A DNA stretch of 11,167 nucleotides from Gemmatimonadaceae bacterium (GTDB taxonomy: Bacteria; Gemmatimonadota; Gemmatimonadetes; Gemmatimonadales; Gemmatimonadaceae). Under the pieces are notes generated by a model that was not told the origin of the DNA, did no database searches, and saw only the letters and a list, made by a program, of their open reading frames with translations. Position numbers and translations under genes: made by a program. This document shows positions 1 to 6,195 of this stretch, one piece after another (positions within the stretch are counted from its first letter, which is position 1; every line of letters begins with the position of its first letter). The stretch spans positions 1 through 11,167 of the forward strand of contig JADGQU010000050.1 of the NCBI GenBank assembly GCA_017881545.1, read 5' to 3'.

Positions 1-48
1 TCAGTCAGGCAGTGTACGCAATACAAACAACATTCAATCACTGGTTTC

Positions 49-825
49 GTGCTCGAGATAAATGATCTGCACGCCGGCATCGGCGACCGTGAAATACTTC
101 GTGGAATTAATCTCAAAGTTAAGGCCGGAGAGATACATGCTGTGATGGGGCCGAACGGCTCGGGCAAATCAACGCTCGCGCAGGTGCTGGCCGGCAATCC
201 ATCGTACGAAGTCACTCGGGGAACTGTCAGCTACAACGGGCAGGATCTGCTCGAGATGGCTCCGGAGGTCCGGGCGCAGAACGGAATCTTTCTCGCGTTC
301 CAGTACCCGGTGGAGATTCCCGGCGTCTCGAATGCCTACTTCCTGCGATCCGCGTACAACGAGATCCGCAAGGCGAACGGTCAGGAAGAGGTCGATCCCC
401 TCGAGTTCCTCGATCTCGTGCAGGAGAAGCTCAAGCTCGTCGACATGGACGAGTCGCTGCTCTCCCGCTCCGTGAATCATGGATTCTCCGGCGGCGAGAA
501 AAAGCGCAACGAGATCTTTCAGATGGCGGTGCTCTCGCCGAGGCTCGCGATTCTGGACGAGACTGATTCGGGACTCGACATCGACGCGCTGCGAATTGTC
601 GCCGAAGGCGTCAACAAGCTTCGCTCCCCTGACAACGCGACGATCGTCGTCACTCACTATCAGCGGCTCCTCAACTACATCGTCCCCGATTACGTGCACG
701 TGCTGGCGAACGGCCGCATCGTCAAGTCCGGCGGGAAAGAGCTGGCGCTCGAGCTGGAAGAGAAGGGCTACGACTGGCTGCAGGACACCGGCGCCGCGGG
801 AACAAGCGCGAGGGCAGTGGTTTGA
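49..825 (+). CDS. sufC: SufC, Fe-S cluster assembly ABC-type ATPase
   Basis: Cytoplasmic ATPase of the SUF system. It binds SufB and SufD and drives their rearrangement during Fe-S cluster assembly. The 258-aa product has the usual SufC length and all ABC motifs: Walker A GPNGSGKS (34-41), Q-loop FLAFQYP (Q85), signature FSGGEKKR (146-153), Walker B LAILDETDSGLD (167-178), and H-loop His203. FSGGEKKRNE and DETDSGLD are typical of SufC rather than of transport ATPases. The start is GTG, giving MLEINDL, where SufC proteins normally begin. The frame stays open to the window edge and no clear Shine-Dalgarno lies upstream, so a slightly earlier start cannot be excluded. sufD follows with a 4-bp overlap. 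sufB would be expected upstream; bases 1-48 show no recognisable SufB C-terminus. Confidence 0.96.
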   Translation: MLEINDLHAGIGDREILRGINLKVKAGEIHAVMGPNGSGKSTLAQVLAGNPSYEVTRGTVSYNGQDLLEMAPEVRAQNGIFLAFQYPVEIPGVSNAYFLRSAYNEIRKANGQEEVDPLEFLDLVQEKLKLVDMDESLLSRSVNHGFSGGEKKRNEIFQMAVLSPRLAILDETDSGLDIDALRIVAEGVNKLRSPDNATIVVTHYQRLLNYIVPDYVHVLANGRIVKSGGKELALELEEKGYDWLQDTGAAGTSARAVV

Positions 826-2222
826 GCGAGATTGCAGCAATGAAAAAGGCTCGTGAAAACCCGCCTCTCGTGCATGACGGGGCCGCGAGGATCGCGGAAA
901 AGGGCGGCGCCGCCTCCGTGAGCACGCGCGCAGCCGGCTCGATCGAGGTGTATCGAGAGGATTTCGAGCGCCAGCCAGCCGGTTCGGATTGGCTCCAGGC
1001 TCTGCGCAAGCAGGGAATGGCGCGATTCCAGGCGCTCGGATTTCCCACGACCAAGAACGAAGACTGGCATTTCACGAGTGTCGCCGCGATCGCGGAGCGC
1101 ACCTTTCCTCTGGCAACGCGTGGATCGGAAAGCGTTGAGACCGCCGACATCGACCGGTTCAATTTCGGCGAGAAGGGTTGGCACACTCTTGTCTTCGTGA
1201 ACGGCGCGTTCTCCCAGGATCTTTCGTCCACAGCGGGACTCGGCAGCGGCATTCGAGTGAGCAGTCTCGCCAGCGCGATCAAATCCGGAACGGCGGGCAT
1301 TGAGCGCCACGCGGGCAAGATCGCGGCGTTCGAGCAGCACACCTTCACAGCTCTCAATACCGCGTTCATCCGGGATGGTGCGTTCATCGAGCTCGCGGCC
1401 GACGCGATCGTCGAGCAGCCGATCCATCTCGTGTTCGTCTCCGAGGGAGAGGGCGCCTCGCATCCGCGGAATCTGATCGTCGCTGGTCGTCACTCGCGCG
1501 CGACTGTGATCGAGAGCTACGTCTCACTTCGTGACAGCTGCTACTTCACCAACGCGGTGACCGAAATTTCACTCGGCGAGGGCGCACACCTCGATCATTA
1601 CAAGCTCCAGCGCGAGAGCGAGAGTGCGTTTCACGTCGGCACGGTGCAGATCCGCCAGGCGCGCGACAGCCAGCTCCACTCCTTCTCATTCGCTGTGGGC
1701 GGCTCGCTCGCGCGGACGAACATCTACACTTCGCTCGACGGAGATGCGGCGACCTGCACCCTCAACGGCCTCTACCTCACCGACGGCTCACAGCATATCG
1801 ACAACCAGACGAGCATCGAGCACATCGCTCCCAATTGCCCGAGCCACGAGCTGTACAAGGGAGTGCTGGACGGCCGCTCACACGGGGTATTCAACGGCAA
1901 GGTTTACGTTCACCCCGAGGCACAGAAGACCGACGGCAAGCAGAGCAACAACAATCTTCTGCTCTCGCCGACCGCGCGTGTGGATACCAAGCCGCAGCTG
2001 GAAATCTTCGCCGACGATGTGAAGTGCACCCACGGCGCGACGGTGGGACGGCTCGATGATCTGGCCATGTTCTATCTCAACAGCCGCGGGATCGGGCCGG
2101 AGACGGCGCGCATGCTTCTCACATACGCGTTCGCGGCGGACGTTATCGAGACGATCGAGCTCGAAGTCTTGAAAAGGGAGCTCGAGAAAATGGTGCTCGC
2201 CCGGTTCGCTGACGACGTCTAG
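822..2222 (+). CDS. sufD: SufD, Fe-S cluster assembly scaffold subunit
   Basis: SufD partners SufB and SufC in the cytoplasmic SufBC2D complex that builds and transfers Fe-S clusters. From the TTG start the protein is 466 aa, normal for the family. It has the N-terminal NEDWHFTSV segment (79-87), a long beta-helix SufBD core (about 170-400), and the family C-terminal signature CTHGATVGRLDDLAMFYLNS with a following RGI (402-423). Cys402 and His404 lie in the region that forms the SufB-SufD interface. The TTG (822) overlaps the sufC stop as TTGA, with GAGGG about 7 nt upstream, suggesting translational coupling. An in-frame ATG at 840 would give 460 aa and is an alternative start. Nothing looks truncated. 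No sufS or sufE follows; a repeat island comes next. Confidence 0.95.
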   Translation: MSEIAAMKKARENPPLVHDGAARIAEKGGAASVSTRAAGSIEVYREDFERQPAGSDWLQALRKQGMARFQALGFPTTKNEDWHFTSVAAIAERTFPLATRGSESVETADIDRFNFGEKGWHTLVFVNGAFSQDLSSTAGLGSGIRVSSLASAIKSGTAGIERHAGKIAAFEQHTFTALNTAFIRDGAFIELAADAIVEQPIHLVFVSEGEGASHPRNLIVAGRHSRATVIESYVSLRDSCYFTNAVTEISLGEGAHLDHYKLQRESESAFHVGTVQIRQARDSQLHSFSFAVGGSLARTNIYTSLDGDAATCTLNGLYLTDGSQHIDNQTSIEHIAPNCPSHELYKGVLDGRSHGVFNGKVYVHPEAQKTDGKQSNNNLLLSPTARVDTKPQLEIFADDVKCTHGATVGRLDDLAMFYLNSRGIGPETARMLLTYAFAADVIETIELEVLKRELEKMVLARFADDV

Positions 2223-2254
2223 CCGCAACGGCGACTGCGACCAAGAACTGCACT

Positions 2255-2444
2255 GCTTCCCGCTTCCCGCTACCTGCTTCCCGCTACCCGCTGACTACCG
2301 AGGGACCGATCGGGGTGGCGCAATGGGTAGCGCATACGGGTGGCGCATCCGGGTGGCGCATCGGGTTTGCCTTGAACGCCAATCGAACGGTCCCTCGGCT
2401 TGATCGCGCAGCGAATAGCGACCAGCGGGAAGCAGGCAGCAGCG
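2255..2444. repeat. Nested inverted-repeat island between convergent genes
   Basis: This is non-coding sequence between sufD (+) and the FHA gene (-). A 13-bp outer arm CCTGCTTCCCGCT (2273-2285) is exactly complementary to 2424-2436. An inner 11-bp arm CCGAGGGACCG (2298-2308) is exactly complementary to 2388-2398. The left flank holds three copies of GCTTCCCGCT (2255-2264, 2262-2271, 2276-2285). The centre is a direct-repeat array, listed separately. The layout looks like a dispersed, REP- or MITE-like palindromic element and could form a large cruciform or act as a bidirectional transcription end. No protein and no target-site duplication is evident. Whether it is dispersed in the genome cannot be judged from one copy. 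Confidence 0.75.
2313..2365. repeat. Short direct-repeat array, unit GGGTGGCGCAT, 12-13 bp spacing
   Basis: Four near-identical units lie at 2313-2323 (GGGTGGCGCAA), 2325-2335 (GGGTAGCGCAT), 2338-2348 and 2351-2361 (both GGGTGGCGCAT). A degenerate GGG start of a fifth is at 2363. Unit spacing is 12, 13, 13 and 12 bp. The array sits in the loop between the two inverted-repeat arms. It is too short-period for CRISPR and non-coding. It resembles a small minisatellite whose copy number may vary between strains. Confidence 0.8.
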
Positions 2445-2483
2445 TAGTTGTAAGTTTTTGATTGGCGGTAAAACGACGGAAGC

Positions 2484-2996
2484 TTATCGGCCGAGCAGGT
2501 AGAGAATCACGATGATCACCGCGATCGCCCCAATGATGACGTTGGTCGGCACGCGACGCGGCGAATCGGGATCGAGATCGCCTGCCATGATCGGGTGCTT
2601 GATCGTATTGCGGCGGGTGTTGATGTCCTTCTCGCGCTTGCTTGCTCCGGCCGGCTCGATCACCGCGACGCCCAGCGGGAGCCGCTTCGTGGTGAAAGTC
2701 AGTATCGCCGATCCGACTTCGACCTTGTCGCCCTCGGCGAGGGAGCGTGGCTCGGCGAGCGTGGCTCCGTTGACGGTCGTCGGATTAACGCCGCATGGAT
2801 GCAGCACGAATTTGCCGTCTTCGGCGCGCAGCTCCGCGTGATTGCGCGAAACGGCGGGCTCGCGAATGAGGATGTGGCTCGCTGCGTCGCGCCCGATCGT
2901 CAGGAGTGAATTCCTGACGGGATAAGCGCGCCGTTCAAACTCGTATATGAGATGGGCGCTGTCATCGCCCGGAGCTTGCAGAGCCATAAAAGCCAT
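2484..2996 (-). CDS. Tail-anchored FHA-domain protein
   Basis: A 170-aa protein with one forkhead-associated (FHA) domain, a phosphothreonine-peptide binding fold. FHA hallmarks are visible: IGRD (34-37), the SRNH core (50-53) and TTVNG (73-77), spanning about residues 16-103. A basic, Pro-containing linker follows. A single hydrophobic helix, NVIIGAIAVIIVILYLLG (152-169), at the extreme C-terminus predicts a tail anchor with the FHA domain in the cytoplasm. GGAGA about 4 nt upstream of the ATG (complement of 3001-3005) supports the start at 2996; the Met at residue 4 is less favoured. No Ser/Thr kinase gene lies in the window, so the phosphorylated partner is unknown. It is divergent from the 71-aa gene at 3170. 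Confidence 0.85.
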   Translation of the reverse strand: MAFMALQAPGDDSAHLIYEFERRAYPVRNSLLTIGRDAASHILIREPAVSRNHAELRAEDGKFVLHPCGVNPTTVNGATLAEPRSLAEGDKVEVGSAILTFTTKRLPLGVAVIEPAGASKREKDINTRRNTIKHPIMAGDLDPDSPRRVPTNVIIGAIAVIIVILYLLGR

Positions 2997-3160
2997 TCGT
3001 TCTCCGTGTGATTACATGACGAACGAGCCTTTGAGCAGGCACATTAAACCCTGGCCCAAAGGACGAATTTCGGTCGGGTGAAGAAGGCGACTTTTGGCGG
3101 GGGCCTCGTAGGCGGGGCCTGGAGCGCGTATTATACCGCCAACCCAACAATTAACTCCCC

Positions 3161-3167
3161 GGAGGTG
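3161..3167 (+). promoter_or_regulatory. Strong Shine-Dalgarno site GGAGGTG
   Basis: GGAGGTG is a near-perfect anti-16S match placed just upstream of the ATG at 3170. It is the strongest ribosome binding site in the window and argues that the 71-aa reading frame is a real, well-expressed gene. A possible -10-like TATTAT lies at 3129-3134, without a convincing -35 element. Confidence 0.7.
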
Positions 3168-3169
3168 GC

Positions 3170-3385
3170 ATGGCGACAAAACTCGAAAAAACTCTGAAGC
3201 GCGAGATCACGATCGACGGCAAGGCCTACATGGTGGCAATCTCGCCCGAGGGAGTTAAAGTCACCCAGAAGGGCTTCCGGAGAGGGCCGGAGATGACATG
3301 GCGCGCCATCATCAGCGGCGAGGGCGAGCTGGGGCAGCAGCTCAAATCTTCAGTGGGTGGTGCCGGGGGCGACTCGGAGGAGTAA
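3170..3385 (+). CDS. Small conserved-looking hypothetical protein (71 aa)
   Basis: I do not recognise a named family. The 71-aa product is soluble, has no signal peptide or membrane helix, and has a basic N-terminal half. Residues 10-47 look like alternating short beta strands (REITIDG, YMVAIS, GVKVTQKG, EMTWRAII), followed by a short helix and an acidic Gly-rich tail ending in DSEE. Translation is strongly supported by an excellent Shine-Dalgarno GGAGGTG at 3161-3167 ahead of the ATG, and the reading frame has normal codon choice. The gene converges on the lipoprotein-like gene at 3391 with only 5 bp between the stops. It may be a small regulator or binding protein, but function is not inferable from sequence. 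Confidence 0.75.
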   Translation: MATKLEKTLKREITIDGKAYMVAISPEGVKVTQKGFRRGPEMTWRAIISGEGELGQQLKSSVGGAGGDSEE

Positions 3386-3390
3386 GAGCT

Positions 3391-3948
3391 TCAGGGGTTG
3401 GGGCTGACCTGTGGGTTCATGTTCATCGGGAGATTCGGATTCATCGGCAGATTTGGATTGCTCTGCACGTCCGAGAGGTGCTCCTGAATGATCACCCACT
3501 GGCCTCCCCGCTTCTGAAACACCGCTGTCCACGCACCACCTATGACGTGATTCATCCCTGCCGGTGTGAGGTGTGGGACTCGATATGTGCTCGTCATCAC
3601 CGCCGCGTCGGGCGCGAGCACGTCCACGTTCATCGAAGTCCACTGCCATTTGGGGTTCCGCATATTCTGGCCGACATAAGTCCAGAACGCCTTGATCCCC
3701 TGCTCGAGTTGCGGACGCGTCGTGGTTATGACGCCCCCGCTGGCTGAGATCACGCGGCCCTCCGCGGGGTAAAGACTCATCAGATTCTTCACCGGATCCG
3801 GTTTCGAGAGATCGTAAGCGGCAACAACGATTCGCTTGAGGGAGTCGGCAATCGCTGTTTTTTGCGCCGCCGACATGTCGGCGCCGGAGCGAGGACCGCA
3901 CGCAAAAGCCGCGACGACTGCGGCACTGGCAACCCACACGCATCTCAT
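3391..3948 (-). CDS. Putative exported NTF2/SnoaL-like protein (DUF4440 type)
   Basis: From the ATG at 3948 the product is 185 aa. It has an N-terminal export signal and Cys17 after Ala-Phe-Ala, an imperfect lipobox, so it may be a lipoprotein or simply secreted. Residues about 28-160 have the SnoaL/DUF4440 pattern: an N-terminal helix, a segment near LMSLYPAEGRVISASGG, a helix with GIKAFWTYV, then strands ending GAWTAVFQKRGGQWVIIQEH. Such folds serve as small-ligand binders or enzymes; the ligand here is unknown. The C-terminus is a low-complexity Asn/Pro/Met tail containing two tandem NPNLPM units. The frame can be extended to a GTG at 4095, but the extra 49 residues are arginine-rich and would bury the signal peptide, so 3948 is preferred. 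No strong ribosome binding site precedes it. Confidence 0.75.
   Translation of the reverse strand: MRCVWVASAAVVAAFACGPRSGADMSAAQKTAIADSLKRIVVAAYDLSKPDPVKNLMSLYPAEGRVISASGGVITTTRPQLEQGIKAFWTYVGQNMRNPKWQWTSMNVDVLAPDAAVMTSTYRVPHLTPAGMNHVIGGAWTAVFQKRGGQWVIIQEHLSDVQSNPNLPMNPNLPMNMNPQVSPNP
3422..3457. repeat. 18-bp in-frame tandem duplication in the tail of the NTF2-like gene
   Basis: Positions 3422-3439 and 3440-3457 match at 16 of 18 bases. Read on the minus strand they encode two copies of Asn-Pro-Asn-Leu-Pro-Met. The two differences are synonymous, so the peptide unit is kept while the DNA has drifted. Confidence 0.85.
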
Positions 3949-4193
3949 GGCGGCGAAGCTTACAAGCCGGCGCTGAATCGCGCGAGCCTCATCCGCCCGT
4001 CCCGCATTGGGGACAACGCCTGTCCCTCGCCGATGACACGCATTCGGGAAAACCGCCGTTAACCCCCGCTTTTCGAAGCTAACTGAACGGTGCACACGTT
4101 GCTCTATAGATGCCGCCAGCGGGAATCATCTGTTCTTTGCTGGGGTAGATCGGACGTAACGAGTTATTCCCTGGCTTGCGGGAAGGAGTTCTT

Positions 4194-4853
4194 ATGCGGA
4201 AGAGTGTTCTGTTGCTTGCAGGAGCTGGCGCCGTCCTCCTGGCCGCGTGCAGCGGCGACAAGAAGGCCTCGATCAACGATGATCTCAAGAAGGACCTGGA
4301 GCTTGCCTCCTCGTCTGACGGGATCACCCTCGCCAACAGCTCCCCAAATGCGGGCCAACAGGTCGTCTCGGCCATTGAGCAGACCGCTCCGCCCGCACGT
4401 CAGCAGGCTCCTTCCAACCGCGTGAAAACGCACCGCGCAGTTCACAAGGCTCCGCCGCAGGTCGTGAAGGCTTCGGCGCCCGCCACCATCACGGATATCG
4501 AGCCACAAACGGTTGCTCAGGCGCCCGTCGCCGACAACCCGACACCCGTCTCACCGCGTCCTCAGCCGGTCGCAGTTTCCTATCCGAGCGGTGCGTCGTC
4601 TGGTGGTGACGACGGACGCGTGAACGGCGGCGGTTCGAGCGTTGGCGCGGTCCTCGGCACCATCCTGGGCGCGGTCATTCGCGGTGGAGTCGTCGGAGAT
4701 GGTGACGACTGCGACCCGCGCACGGACGGACGACACACCTCTGTCAACCACCAGCTCCCGCCCACATTTCCGGGTCGGTCCGGTGGTATCAGCAGATCCG
4801 GCGGTTCTTCCGCTGGAACTGTGTTCGGCGGCCGCCGCTCCCCGCGCTTCTAA
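4194..4853 (+). CDS. Lipoprotein with Pro-rich linker and glycine-zipper segment
   Basis: A 219-aa lipoprotein. The signal peptide runs MRKSVLLLAGAGAVLLAAC with a good lipobox (LAAC, Cys19), predicting lipid attachment after export. AAGGAG at 4183-4188, 5 nt before the ATG, fixes the start at 4194 rather than the TTG at 4176. The mature part is a charged helix (KKASINDDLKKDLELASS), a Pro/Ala/Val-rich linker (about 60-130), a Gly-rich stretch with glycine-zipper spacing (GSSVGAVLGTILGAVIRGG, 147-165), an acidic DGDDCDP patch, and a disordered Gly/Ser/Arg-rich C-terminus. The N-terminal helix and Gly-zipper-plus-Cys arrangement resemble the next gene, but the middle domain of that protein is missing. 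It could be a shortened paralogue. Function is unknown; cell-envelope location is inferred. Confidence 0.8.
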   Translation: MRKSVLLLAGAGAVLLAACSGDKKASINDDLKKDLELASSSDGITLANSSPNAGQQVVSAIEQTAPPARQQAPSNRVKTHRAVHKAPPQVVKASAPATITDIEPQTVAQAPVADNPTPVSPRPQPVAVSYPSGASSGGDDGRVNGGGSSVGAVLGTILGAVIRGGVVGDGDDCDPRTDGRHTSVNHQLPPTFPGRSGGISRSGGSSAGTVFGGRRSPRF

Positions 4854-4860
4854 GCGGTAG

Positions 4861-4901
4861 GGGATGCGGCCGAAATCAGACCGCATCCCTTTCTTCGTTT
4901 T
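4861..4901 (+). terminator. Intrinsic terminator after the first Gly-zipper lipoprotein
   Basis: The 9-bp stem GGGATGCGG (4861-4869) pairs with CCGCATCCC (4881-4889) across an 11-nt loop and is followed by a T-rich run (TTTCTTCGTTTT, 4890-4901). It lies 7 bp after the stop and 14 bp before the next ATG. The downstream paralogue is therefore either partly attenuated or has a promoter inside or upstream of this element. Confidence 0.8.
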
Positions 4902-4915
4902 CCGAGATCACAACC

Positions 4916-5839
4916 ATGCAGACTAAATTCTCGAGGACCGCGACACCGGTCCTCCTTATTGCTATCCTGGCGCTCGGCGCCTGCAAGCAGGGCGACAAGC
5001 CTGAAGACGCCCTGGCGCAGGACACTTCGCTGGCTCACGACCTCCAGCTCGCCAACGCCGACACGTCGGCGCAGCCGCAGCTGAAGGACGTCCCGGTGAC
5101 GGTCGCTCCCGCTCCGAAGCCGGTCGTATCAGCGCCGAAAGTGGCACAGAAGCAGAAGCCGTCCGAGATTCTGACGCCGAGCAGGAATCCTCGTCGTGTG
5201 GCGACGACGCCGCGGTCGACCCCGCAGCCCGTCGAGCAGACGCCCGTCCCCGTGACGACCAGCAACGGGAATACGGTTACTGAAAGCGCGACCGGATCGG
5301 AGCACGGCGTCGGGACCATCGCAAGCGGATCCGATATCTCGCTCTATTCGGGACAGCGCGTCTGCACCAACACCTACGCAGTGGGAGACCGTTTCACCGC
5401 GAGCGTAGCTGAATCAGTGCAGGGCTCGAACGGAGTCTCGATTCCGGCGGGCGCTACGGCCGTGATCGAGCTGACTTCGCTCAAGCGCAGTGAGAACGCC
5501 AACGACAACGTCGAGATGGAGTTCGTGGTTCGCTCGATCGCGTTCAATGGCAAGACCTACCCGATCAACTCCACCGTGACCACGGCGCAGGTCGAGAAGG
5601 TTCGGAACGGCGACGCGAGCAGCGACGGAAAGAAGGTCGCCACCGGAGCCGTCATAGGCGCGGTGTTGGGTCAGATCTTCGGGCACAAGACCAAGTCGAC
5701 GGTGATTGGTGCCGCAACGGGCGCAGCGGCTGGAGCAGTGGTCGCCGGCGTGACCGGGAAGTACGACGGCTGCGTTCCGAATGGCGGGCGGATCTCGCTC
5801 AAGCTCAATCAGGCGATGGTGGTGCAGCAGTCGGTCTGA
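4916..5839 (+). CDS. Lipoprotein with beta-rich domain and C-terminal glycine zipper
   Basis: A 307-aa lipoprotein: signal peptide with lipobox LGAC (Cys23), then an acidic helix (DTSLAHDLQLANAD, 36-49) similar to that of the preceding gene, then a Pro/Val/Lys-rich linker (about 52-115). Next is a beta-rich domain (about 140-228) with YSGQRVCTNTYAVGDRFTAS and SIPAGATAVIELTSLK, which recalls TrbI/VirB10-like or SH3-like envelope domains. A strong glycine-zipper region follows (243-281: GAVIGAVLGQIFG and STVIGAATGAAAGAVVAG). A short Cys-containing tail ends the protein. Glycine zippers typically insert in or pack against membranes; role and partner are unknown. The ATG at 4916 is chosen for the signal peptide, although the upstream ribosome binding site is weak. 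It follows the first lipoprotein by 62 bp and ends at a strong terminator. Confidence 0.82.
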   Translation: MQTKFSRTATPVLLIAILALGACKQGDKPEDALAQDTSLAHDLQLANADTSAQPQLKDVPVTVAPAPKPVVSAPKVAQKQKPSEILTPSRNPRRVATTPRSTPQPVEQTPVPVTTSNGNTVTESATGSEHGVGTIASGSDISLYSGQRVCTNTYAVGDRFTASVAESVQGSNGVSIPAGATAVIELTSLKRSENANDNVEMEFVVRSIAFNGKTYPINSTVTTAQVEKVRNGDASSDGKKVATGAVIGAVLGQIFGHKTKSTVIGAATGAAAGAVVAGVTGKYDGCVPNGGRISLKLNQAMVVQQSV

Positions 5840-5860
5840 TTCGACGAGCTGCATGAACTG

Positions 5861-5891
5861 AAAAGGCGCGCTCAGATGAGCGCGCCTTTTT
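5861..5891. terminator. Strong intrinsic terminator, possibly bidirectional
   Basis: The 13-bp perfect stem AAAAGGCGCGCTC (5861-5873) pairs with GAGCGCGCCTTTT (5878-5890) across a 4-nt loop AGAT and ends in five Ts. It terminates the lipoprotein gene (stop 5837-5839). Because the left flank is A-rich, the complement also ends in Ts, so it can serve the opposing 53-aa gene whose stop is at 5922. Confidence 0.92.
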
Positions 5892-5921
5892 CATTATAGC
5901 TACTCGATTTAGTGCTGGTCG

Positions 5922-6083
5922 CTATTGGATGTAGTTCTTGGCGACGACGCGGCCGTAGTACATGCCGATCCCGGTGCCCACCATGCTGACGATGAACGCG
6001 GTCGTGAATCCGACGGGCGCGCCAATGTACCAACCGATGTAGCCGCCAATGGTCGAGCCGATGAAAGCGAACAGTTTGCCCAT
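5922..6083 (-). CDS. 53-aa Gly-rich small membrane protein
   Basis: This short gene starts at ATG 6083 and ends at TAG (5922-5924). The protein begins MGKLFAFIGSTIGGYIGWYI and ends with MYYGRVVAKNYIQ. It has two hydrophobic segments (about 4-20 and 25-43) separated by GAPVG, both with GxxxG-type spacing (GSTIGGYIG, GTGIGMYYG), and a basic C-terminus. This predicts a tightly packed helical hairpin in the inner membrane. Composition and absence of internal stops support coding; a longer reading frame on the same strand (5909-6151) in another phase is Arg/Ser-rich and looks spurious. No clear Shine-Dalgarno is visible. It shares the bidirectional terminator on one side and a 112-bp divergent region with the purine operon on the other. 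I recall similar short proteins in Gemmatimonadota, without assigned function. Confidence 0.72.
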   Translation of the reverse strand: MGKLFAFIGSTIGGYIGWYIGAPVGFTTAFIVSMVGTGIGMYYGRVVAKNYIQ

Positions 6084-6195
6084 ACTATATGACGAGTTCG
6101 AGGTAGGATCGGCACGCTAAGAATCTTGCTTCGTGCCCTGCTGCGTCGCATGTTCCGGCTCTAGAACCCGGCAATCATCCAGGTAACGGTCGAGC
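6084..6195. promoter_or_regulatory. Divergent intergenic region, presumed promoter of the purine operon
   Basis: This 112-bp gap separates the 53-aa gene (-) from the first xdh gene (+) and should carry both promoters. Visible elements are an inverted repeat GGCACG (6111-6116) with CGTGCC (6132-6137), and an interrupted dyad GTTC (6152-6155) with GAAC (6164-6167). Either could be a regulator site, but neither matches an operator I can name. A weak promoter guess is TTGCTT (6126-6131) with CATGTT (6149-6154), 17 bp apart. Confidence 0.35.

Noticed and set aside
1..48. End of sufB before sufC
   Set aside because: No frame in these 48 bases reads as a SufB C-terminus with a stop; sufB, if present, ends further upstream.
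722..1493. Minus-strand frames of 221 and 241 aa opposite sufC/sufD
   Set aside because: They lie entirely opposite known genes and show no recognisable domain.
2313..2365. CRISPR array
   Set aside because: Units are 11 bp with 1-2 bp between them, no spacers, and no cas genes nearby.
2223..2483. Insertion sequence remnant
   Set aside because: Inverted repeats are present but no transposase fragment and no flanking target duplication can be seen.
3298..3943. Overlapping plus- and minus-strand frames of 149 and 197 aa
   Set aside because: They overlap the NTF2-like gene in other phases, with His/Arg-rich shadow composition and no domain.
3949..4095. N-terminal extension of the NTF2-like protein to a GTG at 4095
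   Set aside because: The extra 49 residues are Arg-rich and would place the signal peptide internally.
5909..6151. 80-aa minus-strand frame
   Set aside because: Ser/Arg-rich out-of-phase frame over the better supported 53-aa membrane protein gene.
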